Positions 35,209-45,516 of a DNA stretch of 64,000 nt are shown piece by piece. The notes beneath the pieces were generated by a model that made no database searches, was not told the DNA's origin, and saw only the letters and a list, made by a program, of their open reading frames with translations. The stretch covers positions 682,001-746,000 of the forward strand of contig CAVPJW010000002.1 in the NCBI GenBank assembly GCA_963705525.1, read 5' to 3'. Numbering within the stretch: position 1 is the stretch's first letter; each line of letters starts with the position of its first letter. Both the position numbers and the translations under genes were made by a program. This DNA comes from CAVPJW01 sp963705525. GTDB taxonomy: Bacteria; Acidobacteriota; Vicinamibacteria; Vicinamibacterales; CAVPJW01.

Positions 35209-35229
35209 CGGTGGGCTCTTCGCCCACCG
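35209..35229 (-). terminator. Hairpin after malQ
   Basis: CGGTGGGC-TCTTC-GCCCACCG, a perfect 8-bp stem with a 5-base loop. It lies 52-72 bases past the malQ stop in the 266-base gap before the amine oxidase gene; otherwise that gap holds only the -10 element. There is no T-run, so factor-independent termination is not certain. Confidence 0.45.
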
Positions 35230-35280
35230 TAGACGCCGAGCCACGCTGGACCAGCCGGATCAGATCGCCATCTGGGAAAC

Positions 35281-36810
35281 TCAGATGCGATCATATGTCG
35301 CGGCCATTACGGCCATCCTCTGCGCGACGTCAGGAGTCAGCTGTCGGGGCAACAGCCGCCATCGCCAGTTGCCAGCGACCGTGCCGGGTCGATTCATACG
35401 GGCTTCGCTTCCCAGACCCAGCAGATCCTGAGCAGGAACGATTGCGGTATCCGCGACCGACGCCAACAACGCACGGATAAACTCCCAGTGGACTTCCCGA
35501 CCGTCGAGTGCGAGATAACGGCGGGCGAGCTCACGCTCGTTCTCGATGTCCGTCTTCGACCGTGTGCTGTGCCCCGCCTCACCGGTCCACCATCCCACGG
35601 TCGTGTCGTTGTCGTGCGTGCCCGTGTAGACCACGCGGTTGCGGGGGTAATTATGCGGCTTGAAGTCGGGTGCCTGCGGGTCGGTGCCGAACGCAAACTG
35701 GAGGATCGCCATCCCTGGGAACCCGAACCGCTCGCGGAGCGCTTCGACTTCCGGCGTGATCACCCCAAGGTTCTCGGCGACGAATGGCAGCCGATGGACG
35801 CCGAGCGCCGACCGCATCGCGTCGAAGAGCGCCGCGCCTGGCCCCTTGACCCACTCGCCCCGTACCGCCGTGGTGGCATCGCTCGGGACTTCCCACGATG
35901 CCTCGAACCCGCGAAAGTGATCGATGCGAACGCGATCGACAAGACTGAGAACGGCGCGGCAGCGTTCGATCCACCAGGCGTACCCGGTGCGTTCGAGGAC
36001 CTCCCACCGGTAGTGTGGGTTGCCCCACAATTGTCCGGTGGCGCTGAAGTAATCCGGGGGCACGCCAGCGACCACCGTCGGACGGCCGTCGGGCTCGAGC
36101 CGGAACAGCTCACGACGAGCCCAGACGTCGGCGCTGTCATGCGCGACGAAGATCGGCAGATCGCCCATGACGACGATGCCTCGCGAGCGGCAGGCGTCGC
36201 GTACGCGCTGCCACTGCTCGAAGAAGAGGAACTGCGTCAGCTTGTGCATCCGGACGGCTCGGGCCGAGCAGGCTGACCACCGCGCGACGGCCGACGGATC
36301 ACGTTGTGCGATGTCGGGTTCCCACTTCGTCCAGGCCGTCTGGTCGTGTGCGGCCTTGACGGCCATGAAGAGCGCGAAATCGTCCAGCCAACCCGCATTC
36401 GTGCGACAGAACCGATCAAAGCGATCGCGCAAGGTGACGGGAGCCGCCGCGTCGAAGCGATCGAGCACGTGTGGCCAGAGCGTCTCGCGATGCGCGAGCA
36501 CGGCAGGGAAATCGACGTCCCCGTCGGCAAAAACCTGCTGGCCGCGCGCTTCCTCCGCGGTGAGCAGCCCGCGTTCGATCAGTTCGTCGAGGCTGATGAG
36601 GAGCGGATTGCCCGCGAAGGCAGAGAAGCATTGGTACGGGGAATCGCCGTAGCCGGTGGGACCGAGCGGCAGCACCTGCCAGAGGCGCTGGCCGGCAGCG
36701 GCGAGCAAATCGATGAACTCGAAGGCGCTCGCGCCCAGATCCCCGATGCCGAAGCGTCCCGGCAGGGAGGTCGGATGCAGGAGCACGCCACTCGAACGAG
36801 AGAACGACAT
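35281..36810 (-). CDS. malQ: 4-alpha-glucanotransferase (amylomaltase, GH77)
   Basis: MalQ transfers alpha-1,4-glucan chains between maltodextrins, releasing glucose. The 509-residue product starts SRSSGVLLHPTSLPGRFGIGDLG, then LPLGPTGYGDSPYQCFSAFAGNP. It has the nucleophile region VDRVRIDHFRGFEASWEVP, the acid/base in FVAENLGVITPEV and VVYTGTHDNDTTVGWW. All GH77 blocks are present and intact. ATG 36810 is used; the frame runs on upstream through the channel gene by chance. It belongs to the minus-strand glucan/trehalose cluster. Confidence 0.95.
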   Translation of the reverse strand: MSFSRSSGVLLHPTSLPGRFGIGDLGASAFEFIDLLAAAGQRLWQVLPLGPTGYGDSPYQCFSAFAGNPLLISLDELIERGLLTAEEARGQQVFADGDVDFPAVLAHRETLWPHVLDRFDAAAPVTLRDRFDRFCRTNAGWLDDFALFMAVKAAHDQTAWTKWEPDIAQRDPSAVARWSACSARAVRMHKLTQFLFFEQWQRVRDACRSRGIVVMGDLPIFVAHDSADVWARRELFRLEPDGRPTVVAGVPPDYFSATGQLWGNPHYRWEVLERTGYAWWIERCRAVLSLVDRVRIDHFRGFEASWEVPSDATTAVRGEWVKGPGAALFDAMRSALGVHRLPFVAENLGVITPEVEALRERFGFPGMAILQFAFGTDPQAPDFKPHNYPRNRVVYTGTHDNDTTVGWWTGEAGHSTRSKTDIENERELARRYLALDGREVHWEFIRALLASVADTAIVPAQDLLGLGSEARMNRPGTVAGNWRWRLLPRQLTPDVAQRMAVMAATYDRI

Positions 36811-36872
36811 TTCGCAGTATAGGCGCCGAGACGATTCGCGCGTGTTCCAGGGCGTCGCCTGCGACGACGACG

Positions 36873-37576
36873 TCACAGATGAGGCTTGACGTCCGGTTCC
36901 CGCCCTTCGTGTGCTTTGAGGTGCTGATCGAGCAGTTGCCTCGCGGCATCGCGTCCGCCGAGCCCAAACGCGATGGCCAATCCCAGCATCAACGCGCCGA
37001 AGGCAATGGCAAATGCGGTCAGCACGACCGTCGTCGCCAGCCCCACCTGTTCGAGCGCCATGACGACTGCAATCGCGATCACCAGGAGCCGCAGCGTTCC
37101 GCTGAGCAGACGTGCGGCTGGCAACCCTGCATTGACCGACGCGAGCAACGTGGCACGCCAGACGAAGTTGCCCACCAGGAATCCCAGGGCGAGCACCAGC
37201 AGACGCCAGCAGGACCCGGGGCACGAAGGAGAAGAATTCTTGGACCAGCCCCTGAAGGGGCGCGAACTGCAGCGTGTCCAGGGCCGAGACAATGAAACCC
37301 ACCCAGACGATCCAGAAGATGATCTTCGCCGATCAGGAGGTCGGCGCTTGGCATGTCGGCGAGCCGCAGCATCTCGCTGGCTCCGGTTCGTGCGGCCAGG
37401 CGGTCGAAATGCAGCCACGCGAGCAGGCTCCTGACGATCTGGCGGGCGAGGACCGCCACGACGAATCCCCCGGCGAAAATCATGGTTGCCGCGACGAGCC
37501 GCGGCACGAACAGCACGAAGGCGGTTGAAAAGTTGTGCCAGGACTGGACGAGCGCGTCGGCAATTTCTTGAATCAT
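36873..37576 (-). CDS. CmpX-like conserved TM-helix (mechanosensitive channel type) protein, two frameshifts
   Basis: Three frames together give one protein of about 234 residues. MIQEIADALVQSWHNF and a first helix run to PSADLLIG. Then KIIFWIVWVGFIVSALDTL..., then LLVLALGFLVGNFVWRATLL through FGLGGRDAARQLLDQHL. Joining them needs one extra base removed near 37327 and another near 37203. The repeated short helices and the GLGGRD..R ending are those of the PF05552 conserved-TM-helix proteins (CmpX), related to small-conductance mechanosensitive channels but lacking the MscS beta domain. It lies between malQ and the glycosyltransferase gene, which starts the trehalose-related stretch. Confidence 0.75.
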
Positions 37577-37583
37577 CGCGACC

Positions 37584-38844
37584 TCACACCTCGGCCGACC
37601 AGCGCTCGACGAGCAGTGGCTTCAGCCGTTGGAATGTCTGACAAAGCGACTCGAGCTCTTCCCGTACCGTCGCGTCGGCTTCGAGGGCCGCATGCGTCAT
37701 GAATGCCGCGGCGCGCCACAGGTAAAGCGGAACGAACATCCCAGCCAGGTGCTCGAGGCTGGTCGGTCCTCGTCGCATGGCCGCGGCGAACGCATAGACG
37801 GTCCTCACCCAGAGCTCGTCGTCCGGGTCGCAGCTCCGGAGACGATGTCTCCTCGACGATGCGCGCGAGAAGGCTCGCCTCGAGCACGTCCTCGAGCAGC
37901 GGTCTGATCTCGCCGATGTCGTGACGGGCCTGCTCGGCCAGCGCCTGGTAATCCCAGGTTGGCGCGTCGGGCGACTCCTTCGGATCGGTGCCCCACCTGC
38001 GCAGCTCCACGACACCGTTCGCCTTCCTCCAGAACGAGTCGTGCGCACGAAGGCTCTCGATCAGGGCCAGGACGACCTGCTGCACGGCTTCACGGAGCGT
38101 AGTCCGGGCGCCGGCGACCGTCGGTGCCGGGCGCCAGATCTGACCGACGGCGAACCCCTCGGCCACGGCCTCGGTGCGCAACCAGAGGTCGATGGCGAAC
38201 CTTGCCACCTCATGGTCCCAGATGTCCTGATCGAGACAATGAGACGCGAAGCGTCCGGAGCACGAGAACTCGGCGCCGAGCGGCTCGTCGAGCGCGACGC
38301 CGTACAGGGCGCGCACCAGCGGCCGCACCAGCTGGGTGACGAGCACGCCGTCGCGGGGGTGTCGGCGATGGCACGGCGCGAGAAACTCCACCTCGGAGCG
38401 CGCAATCGGCGAGATGAGCTCGGTCACTCGTTCGGGACTGGTCGTCGGACCGAGCGGATCCACGACGACGAGGACTTTGGCCTGCGTCAGTTCGACCGCC
38501 GCAAACACCGTGCGCAGGGCCGTGTGCTTTCCCGGCAGGCCGTGGTAGGGTGCCACGACGCGATGAAGCGTCCGCAGCGAATGCGACGTCAGCACCCTGT
38601 CGGCCTCGGTGAACGACGCGGAACGAATCAGCTCGGGAGTGCCGTCCGTGGAGCCGCCGTCGGAGTTGATCATGACGGTGCGCAGGCGTGGAAAATCGCG
38701 CGTGAAGCATAGGTGCACGGCACGAACGACGTCCACAATGGTGGCGGCATTGTTCAGCGTCGGCAGGCCCACAAGGATATCCACCTGCCCGACAGCGATC
38801 AGCTGCCGGAGTAACGCATCGGAAAGCGCGCTCTGCTCCTCCAC
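37584..38844 (-). CDS. GT-A fold glycosyltransferase (glucosylglycerate-synthase-like), frameshifted
   Basis: The N-terminal nucleotide-sugar fold reads VDILVGLPTLNNAATIVDVV, then MINSDGGSTDGTPELI and LVVVDPLGPTTSPE with a metal-binding-like acidic pattern. The arrangement recalls GT2/GT81 enzymes such as glucosyl- or mannosyl-(phospho)glycerate synthases, which make osmolytes. The frame breaks after EETSSPEL; the true tail (DPDDELWVRTVYAFAAAM ... PLLVERWSAEV) is in the next frame, and one extra base near 37830 explains it. Joined length is about 419. The osmolyte assignment is inference from fold and neighbours. Confidence 0.75.
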
Positions 38845-38897
38845 GGTGTTATCTGCCCCAGGCGCACGACGTTCCGACTGTCGCCGCCAGACGCCCG

Positions 38898-40545
38898 CTA
38901 GAGCCAGCGCAGCCGGAACCAGTAGAAGTCATAGGGACCCATCATCATGATGTACGGTTCACGTCCGAGGCGCGGAAAGATGCTGCCGCCGAACATTTCG
39001 ATCGGGATGGCGCCTGCCAAGTTAGGCAGATCGAGCTCCACGACCTGCGCTGTCCCTGCAAGGTTGTTGACCACCAGCGCTGTTTCGCGTCCGAGCGTCC
39101 GCGTGAACGCCAGCACGCGATGGTTGGCAGGCTTCAGGATCTCGATCGACCCGCGGCCGAAGACGCGCGTGGAGCGCCGAACCTCGATGAGCCGCCGCGT
39201 CCAGTTCAGGAGCGACGTCGGGTTCCGTTGCTGCGACTCGACGTTGACGGCCTAATACCCGTACATGGCGTCTGAGATGAGCGGCAGCCACAGCCGCTCG
39301 GGATCGGCGGTAGAAAAGTCCGGCATTGACGCCGCCGCTCCACTGCATCGGCGTGCGCACGGTGTTCCGATCGCCGAGGTACATGTTGTCGCCCATCCCG
39401 ATTTCGTCGCCGTAATAGAGGATGGGGCTCCCCGGCAGTGACATGAGCAGTCCGTTCATCAGCTCGATGCGGCGTCGATCGCCTTCCATGAGCGGGGCGA
39501 GCCGCCGACGGATCCCGAGGTTGATCCGCGCTTGCGGATCCTGGGCGTATTCATCCCACATGTATTCGCGTTCCACCTCCGTCACCATCTCCAGTGTCAG
39601 CTCGTCATGGTTCCGCAGGAAGATGCCCCACTGGCAGGAGTCCGGAATGGTCGGCGTCCGTTCGATGATGTCGAGGAGCGGCTTGCGATCTTCGAGCCGG
39701 AGTGCCATGAACATGCGGGGCATGACGGGAAAGTGAAACGACATGTGGAATTCGTCGCCCGCGCCGAAGTACGGACGGACGTCCTCCGGCCACATGTTGG
39801 CCTCGGCCAGCAGCACTTTGCCCGTGAACTCCGCGTCGAGGCGTCCGCGCAGTTCCTTCAGCACCGCGTGCGTCTCCGGCAGGTTCTCGCAAGACGTGCC
39901 CTCGCGCTCGACGAGGTACGGGGCCGCGTCCACACGAAACCCATCCACGCCAAGGTCGAGCCAGAATTTCATCACCTTCCAGATTTCGTCCCGGACAGCC
40001 GGGTTGTCGTAGTTCAGATCCGGTTGGTGGCTGAAGAACCGGTGCCAGTAGTACGCCTTGGAGACAGGGTCCCAGGCCCAGTTCGAGCGCTCGGTGTCGA
40101 GAAAGATAATGCGGACACCGCGATAGCGATCGTCGGTGTCGCTCCACACGTACCAATGGCGGCGAGGATTCTCGCGTGAGCTGCGGGCGTCGACAAACCA
40201 CGGGTGCTGATCGGAGGTGTGGTTCAGGACGAGCTCGATGATCACTCGCAGCCCGCGTCGGTGCGCTTCCTTCAGGAATGTCTGGAAGTCCTGCAGCGTG
40301 CCGTAGCTTGGATGGATGTTCGTGTAGTCCGAGATGTCATAGCCATCGTCGCGGAACGGCGATGGATACATGGGTTGTATCCAGAGGCAGTTCACGCCGA
40401 GCGATTCGAGATAGTCCAGCTTCGACGTGAGCCCCAGGAAATCGCCAATGCCGTCGGCGTTGCCATCGGCGAACGATTTCACGTGGAGCTGGTAGAAGAC
40501 TGCATCCTTGTACCACAGCGGATCTTCAGCGTTGGGGATGGGCAT
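38898..40545 (-). pseudogene. treS: Trehalose synthase (GH13, TreS type), broken by frameshift and amber codon
   Basis: TreS interconverts trehalose and maltose. The first 408 codons are intact: DPLWYKDAVFYQLHVKSF at the start, nucleophile Asp206 in GVDGFRVDAAPYL, acid/base Glu248 in LLAEANMWPE, FLRNHDELTLEM and GDRNTVRTPMQW. After GGVNAG an extra base near 39318 shifts the frame. In the restored frame FSTADPERLWLPLISDAMYGY is followed by TAG at 39254-39252 where relatives have CAG (Gln of GYQAVN). The tail then continues to PYDFYWFRLRWL. Two independent lesions make it the best candidate for a real pseudogene here. No fused maltokinase. Confidence 0.88.
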
Positions 40546-40672
40546 GGTGATTCAACACGAGGGAAAATCAACATCGGCGCGATCTGGCAGCACACTTGGT
40601 CTCATTGGTGCTCCATGCAGGTCATCCCTGAAACGGCGTACCCCTAGTAGCCCGAGCGCCACCAGCGCGGCA

Positions 40673-40771
40673 CCAAAGCCACTCAATGCGCATCTCCGGC
40701 GGCACGAGCGCGAGCTCGCGTCCGTTGCCGATCGCGCCGTGGTTCAGCTTTGGAGATTCAGGTTCTGCCAT
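40673..40771 (-). pseudogene. N-terminal remnant of a GH15 glucoamylase/trehalase
   Basis: From ATG 40771 the minus strand encodes MAEPESPKLNHGAIGNGREL and then ALVPPEMRIEWL. This matches the N-terminus of GH15 proteins (hGlIGNgr.aALV...IdWL). Similarity ends there; the frame runs only to a TGA about 18 codons later, while normal GH15 proteins have about 600 residues. GH15 genes commonly sit next to otsA-otsB, so a deletion probably removed the rest between otsB and treS. The remaining bases to 40546 show no gene. Confidence 0.55.
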
Positions 40772-40794
40772 GCGCGCTCATCAGATGGCCGCGT

Positions 40795-41556
40795 TCAGCG
40801 GACAGCAGTCCGGCTGCCACGCCGCAGGGCGACGAGCCGCTGCAGCAGGCGGTCGGTCTCCAGTTGATTGCGAATGAAATAGGACGCGTGCGATCGCAGG
40901 CTCTGGCCCACTCGAATCGTCAACAGGTGATCGCAGCTCCCCAGGCCGAACACATCCTCGTCGGTCTGATCGTCTCCGAGATAGAGCGCGAACTCACAGT
41001 TCAACTGCGCGCGCCATCGTTCGAGAGCGATGCCCTTGTTGGCGGCGCCCTCTGGGAGCAGGTTCACGACCTGCTTACCGCCGACGACGCGGACGGGGCC
41101 AAGCGTTCGAATCGCGCGCCGGACCGCTGCCAGCGCGATGCGGTGATCGACGGCTTCCGCGTAATGGATGGCGAGCGAGAGGCGTTTGTCTTCGATCCAG
41201 ACACCCTGCGTGCCGGAGAGCCGCGAGTCGAGCTGCCGGTGCCACAGGCGGACCTGCCGCGCGTAGCCTTCCCCGGCATCCCACGGCTCGAGGCCATGGT
41301 TCCCTGCGACACCACTGAGCCCGAGACCCGTCAGGCGCTGCATCACGTCGCGCCGGGCGCGGCCCGAGATGACGACCGTCGGATACAAGGCTGCCACACG
41401 ACCGAGCGCGAGCCGTGTCTCCGCCCGAAGCGTGGCCGCGGCCGGATCCCGTGTCAACGCTGCGAGGGTGCCGTCGAAGTCGAAGGCGAGCAGCAGCGAT
41501 GCCGAAGAGAAGCGTTCGAGAACGGCCTGGCCTTCGGGTCCCAGGATGTAATTCAC
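40795..41556 (-). CDS. otsB: Trehalose-6-phosphate phosphatase
   Basis: OtsB removes phosphate from trehalose-6-phosphate. The 253-residue HAD enzyme has motif I LLAFDFDGTLAAL (Asp nucleophile and Asp+2), PTVVISGRARRDV, the GVAGNHGLE segment, the lysine in GAANKGIAL and acidic motif IV LYLGDDQTDEDVF. ATG 41556 overlaps the otsA stop by 4 bases (ATGA type), so both steps of synthesis are co-translated. Confidence 0.95.
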   Translation of the reverse strand: MNYILGPEGQAVLERFSSASLLLAFDFDGTLAALTRDPAAATLRAETRLALGRVAALYPTVVISGRARRDVMQRLTGLGLSGVAGNHGLEPWDAGEGYARQVRLWHRQLDSRLSGTQGVWIEDKRLSLAIHYAEAVDHRIALAAVRRAIRTLGPVRVVGGKQVVNLLPEGAANKGIALERWRAQLNCEFALYLGDDQTDEDVFGLGSCDHLLTIRVGQSLRSHASYFIRNQLETDRLLQRLVALRRGSRTAVR

Positions 41557-43802
41557 AGGGCGGCCCGCTCCAGCTGACGCTCGCGAGAGGGCAGGCGCCC
41601 TGACATCCTCTCGCGTCGTCGCAGGCGCTCGGCGTCGATCAGCATGCGGCCGGCCCAGCGATACACGTTGAATTCCGCGACGACGGATCGCATGGCGTGC
41701 ATGCGGTCACGCTGCTCCTCGTGAGGCATGCCCAGGGCGGCGGCCAGCGCGAGGCTGGACTCGTCCAGATCGTAAGGATTGACGATCAGCGCTTCGTGGA
41801 GCTCGCGGGCGGCGCCGGTGAATTGGCTGAGCACGAGGACGCCCTGCTCATCGTCTCGAGCCGCGACGAATTCTTTTGCTACCAGGTTCATGCCGTCGTG
41901 GAGGCTGCTCACGTAGCACACGTCCGCGGCGCGGTAGTACCGAAAGACGACGGGCGGTTCGTGATGTGCGGTGTGAATCACGATCGGGCGGTAGCCATCC
42001 CGGCCAAAGCGATCGTTGATGCGGGCCGCCGTTCGTTCAATCCGCGCCGCCACGTGCTGATACTCCTCGATGGCGCTTCGGCTGGGCGCGGCGAGCTGAA
42101 TGAACGTGAAGCGGCCGATCAACGAAGGCTGCTGCTCGAGAAGCCGCTCGACGGCGAGAAAGCGCTCGTCGATGCCCTTGGTGTAGTCCAGGCGATCGAC
42201 GCCGAGCCCCAGCAGCGCGTCAGATCGCAGGTCGAGCTCTGCGATGACGCTCGATCGACACTCGCTGATGCTCGGCGCCGTGACCGCCCACCGATTGGGC
42301 CATTCGATCGAGATGGGATACGAACGGACGAGCGTTACGCGGTGGCTCTGCACGACCGCGGATCCTTCGCGGTCGAGGCGCGCCTCGAGGAGCCGATCGA
42401 CCGCTTCGAGGAAATTGTTGCAGTGCGCCTGAGTGTGGAACCCAAGGATGCTGCTGCCAAGCAAGCCGCGAAGCAGCTCCTCGCGCCACGGACAAATGCT
42501 GAAACCTTCTGAATTCGGCCACGGAATGTGCCAGAAGGTGAGGATGGTCGCTCGAGGCAGGCGTTCCCGGAGCATCCTCGGGGCCAGGGCGAAATGATAG
42601 TCCTGCACGAGGATGATGGGATCGTCCGTGTCCACTTCGGAGCAGACCGCATCGGCAAACTTCTGGTTGACCGCCTGGTACTGCTGCCAGTCCGTGCCCC
42701 TGAAGAGCGGTCGTGTGTGAGCCAGATGGCAGAGGGGCCAGAGACCTTCGTTCGCGAAGCCGTAGTAATACCCGCGCTCTTCCTCTTCGGACAACCACAC
42801 CCGGCGAAGCACGTACGCTTCGTTTCCGGGCGGCACGCGCAGGCGTGAGTGTCGATCGACCGTTTCGCGATCGGCAGAACCGCTGCCGTGGGCGACCCAG
42901 ACTCCGGAGCAGGCGCGCATGACCGGTTCGAGCGCGCTGACGAGCCCGCTCGCCGGGTGTTGGAGCACGATCTGATCGCCGTGCCACTGGTGAATGTACG
43001 GTTCGCGATTCGCGAGTACGACAAGGCGTTCGCCGAGAAGAAACCGTTGCAGTGTGTCTTTCAGCCGCCGCGGCGTCCACGTTCCGCCAAGCCCGTCTCG
43101 TTCTCGCTCGGCGCTGAGGCGATCGATCAGGTCTCGGACATCGCGCAGCAGGGGTCGAAACTCCGGCCGATAGACACCGCCCTCGAGCAGCCGGCGCAGT
43201 TCCATCGTCCATCCGTGCCAGGACACGCGCCCGGCAACGATGGTCATGACCGAAGCGGCGAGCGCGAGCACCGCGAACGTCAACAGGAGGAAGCGGCGAA
43301 TCGCGGCGTTCCGCCGATCGGCGAAGCCCAGATCCTGAACGAGCGTGACGAAACCGAGCGGCGTGGATCCATCGACCACCGGCACCGCGATCGCATGGAC
43401 ATGGCCGGTGGCCAGCTGCGCAAGCCGACTGGACACTTTCCAGTCATTCACGGCCGAGCCAGCGGACGGCCTTACGTCAGGGCCGAGGTCTTCACAGGAA
43501 AGTCCCGCGGGGTACTGAGGGGTACGGGCGAGCTGCTGCAGATATTGGTCGCAGGCCGACGCGGCGAGCATCCGTTCGTCGTGAGTGAGATCGAGCAGCA
43601 GCGCCGCGATGGCCTGGCGGTCGCCCGCCTGCCACTTGGTGATCAATCCCTGACGTGCGCCTGACACAGCCAGTTGCGCCCTGAGCTCCAGGTCGCGCTC
43701 GAACCAGCCTTGCAGGGTTCGGCTCACGACCAGCGAAGCCACACCCGTCAGGACAGCCAGCCCGACTATGACAGCAACGACAAACCGGATCGAGGGACGC
43801 AT
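41553..43802 (-). CDS. otsA: Membrane-sensor-fused trehalose-6-phosphate synthase (GT20)
   Basis: A 749-residue protein, about 280 residues longer than soluble OtsA. Residues 5-27 are a membrane helix, 28-169 a predicted periplasmic domain ending in GFVTLVQDLGFADRR, and 170-191 a second helix. A HAMP-like helical linker occupies about 192-245. From about 258 the GT20 catalytic domain runs: VVLANREPYIHQW, LVQDYHFALAPRML, the HIPWPN.E motif, LGVDRLDYTKGI and GMNLVAKEFVAARDD. It makes trehalose-6-phosphate from a nucleotide-glucose and glucose-6-phosphate. The front half has the layout of a sensor kinase or cyclase receptor, so activity may be gated by an envelope signal; this is inference. Confidence 0.92.
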   Translation of the reverse strand: MRPSIRFVVAVIVGLAVLTGVASLVVSRTLQGWFERDLELRAQLAVSGARQGLITKWQAGDRQAIAALLLDLTHDERMLAASACDQYLQQLARTPQYPAGLSCEDLGPDVRPSAGSAVNDWKVSSRLAQLATGHVHAIAVPVVDGSTPLGFVTLVQDLGFADRRNAAIRRFLLLTFAVLALAASVMTIVAGRVSWHGWTMELRRLLEGGVYRPEFRPLLRDVRDLIDRLSAERERDGLGGTWTPRRLKDTLQRFLLGERLVVLANREPYIHQWHGDQIVLQHPASGLVSALEPVMRACSGVWVAHGSGSADRETVDRHSRLRVPPGNEAYVLRRVWLSEEEERGYYYGFANEGLWPLCHLAHTRPLFRGTDWQQYQAVNQKFADAVCSEVDTDDPIILVQDYHFALAPRMLRERLPRATILTFWHIPWPNSEGFSICPWREELLRGLLGSSILGFHTQAHCNNFLEAVDRLLEARLDREGSAVVQSHRVTLVRSYPISIEWPNRWAVTAPSISECRSSVIAELDLRSDALLGLGVDRLDYTKGIDERFLAVERLLEQQPSLIGRFTFIQLAAPSRSAIEEYQHVAARIERTAARINDRFGRDGYRPIVIHTAHHEPPVVFRYYRAADVCYVSSLHDGMNLVAKEFVAARDDEQGVLVLSQFTGAARELHEALIVNPYDLDESSLALAAALGMPHEEQRDRMHAMRSVVAEFNVYRWAGRMLIDAERLRRRERMSGRLPSRERQLERAAL

Positions 43803-43829
43803 GGCTCAGGGATCTGAGCCAGTATTGTA
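43803..43829 (-). promoter_or_regulatory. otsA -10 element and start-codon palindrome
   Basis: On the minus strand TACAAT (43829-43824) is followed by GGCTCAG-ATCC-CTGAGCC (43820-43803), a perfect 7-bp inverted repeat touching the otsA ATG at 43802. The predicted transcript start falls inside the palindrome and no Shine-Dalgarno sequence is present. It may be a repressor operator or an RNA hairpin limiting initiation. Confidence 0.4.
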
Positions 43830-43884
43830 AAGGCCGCTGAATGCCGATGTGAAGCTTTGTGGTTGAGCTGGACGGCAGACGACA

Positions 43885-43912
43885 GGCGCCACGAGCCGGA
43901 ACTCGCGGCGCC
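43885..43912 (-). terminator. Hairpin after htrA
   Basis: GGCGCCGCGAG-TTCCGG-CTCGTGGCGCC on the minus strand: an 11-bp stem with one G-T pair and a 6-base loop, 29 bases after the htrA stop. It separates htrA transcription from otsA. Confidence 0.55.
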
Positions 43913-43940
43913 TTTCAGATGGAAACGCGTCCGTCGAACC

Positions 43941-45440
<1,500 letters not shown>

Positions 45441-45516
45441 GAATCAGACTCCCTTCAAAGAGAATTGCCGTACTCCTTGAGACGTTCGGGAGCCTGTCGG
45501 GAGGGTTACGGGTTCA

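Noticed and set aside
35103..35294. A 63-codon minus-strand frame between malQ and the amine oxidase gene
   Set aside because: It overlaps the malQ stop, spans the terminator-like hairpin and has no motif.
40560..40690. A hydrophobic minus-strand stretch (GFGAALVALGLLGVRR) after the GH15 remnant that looks like a sorting signal
   Set aside because: It is in a different frame, has no upstream protein or PEP motif, and is most simply a by-product of GC-rich sequence.
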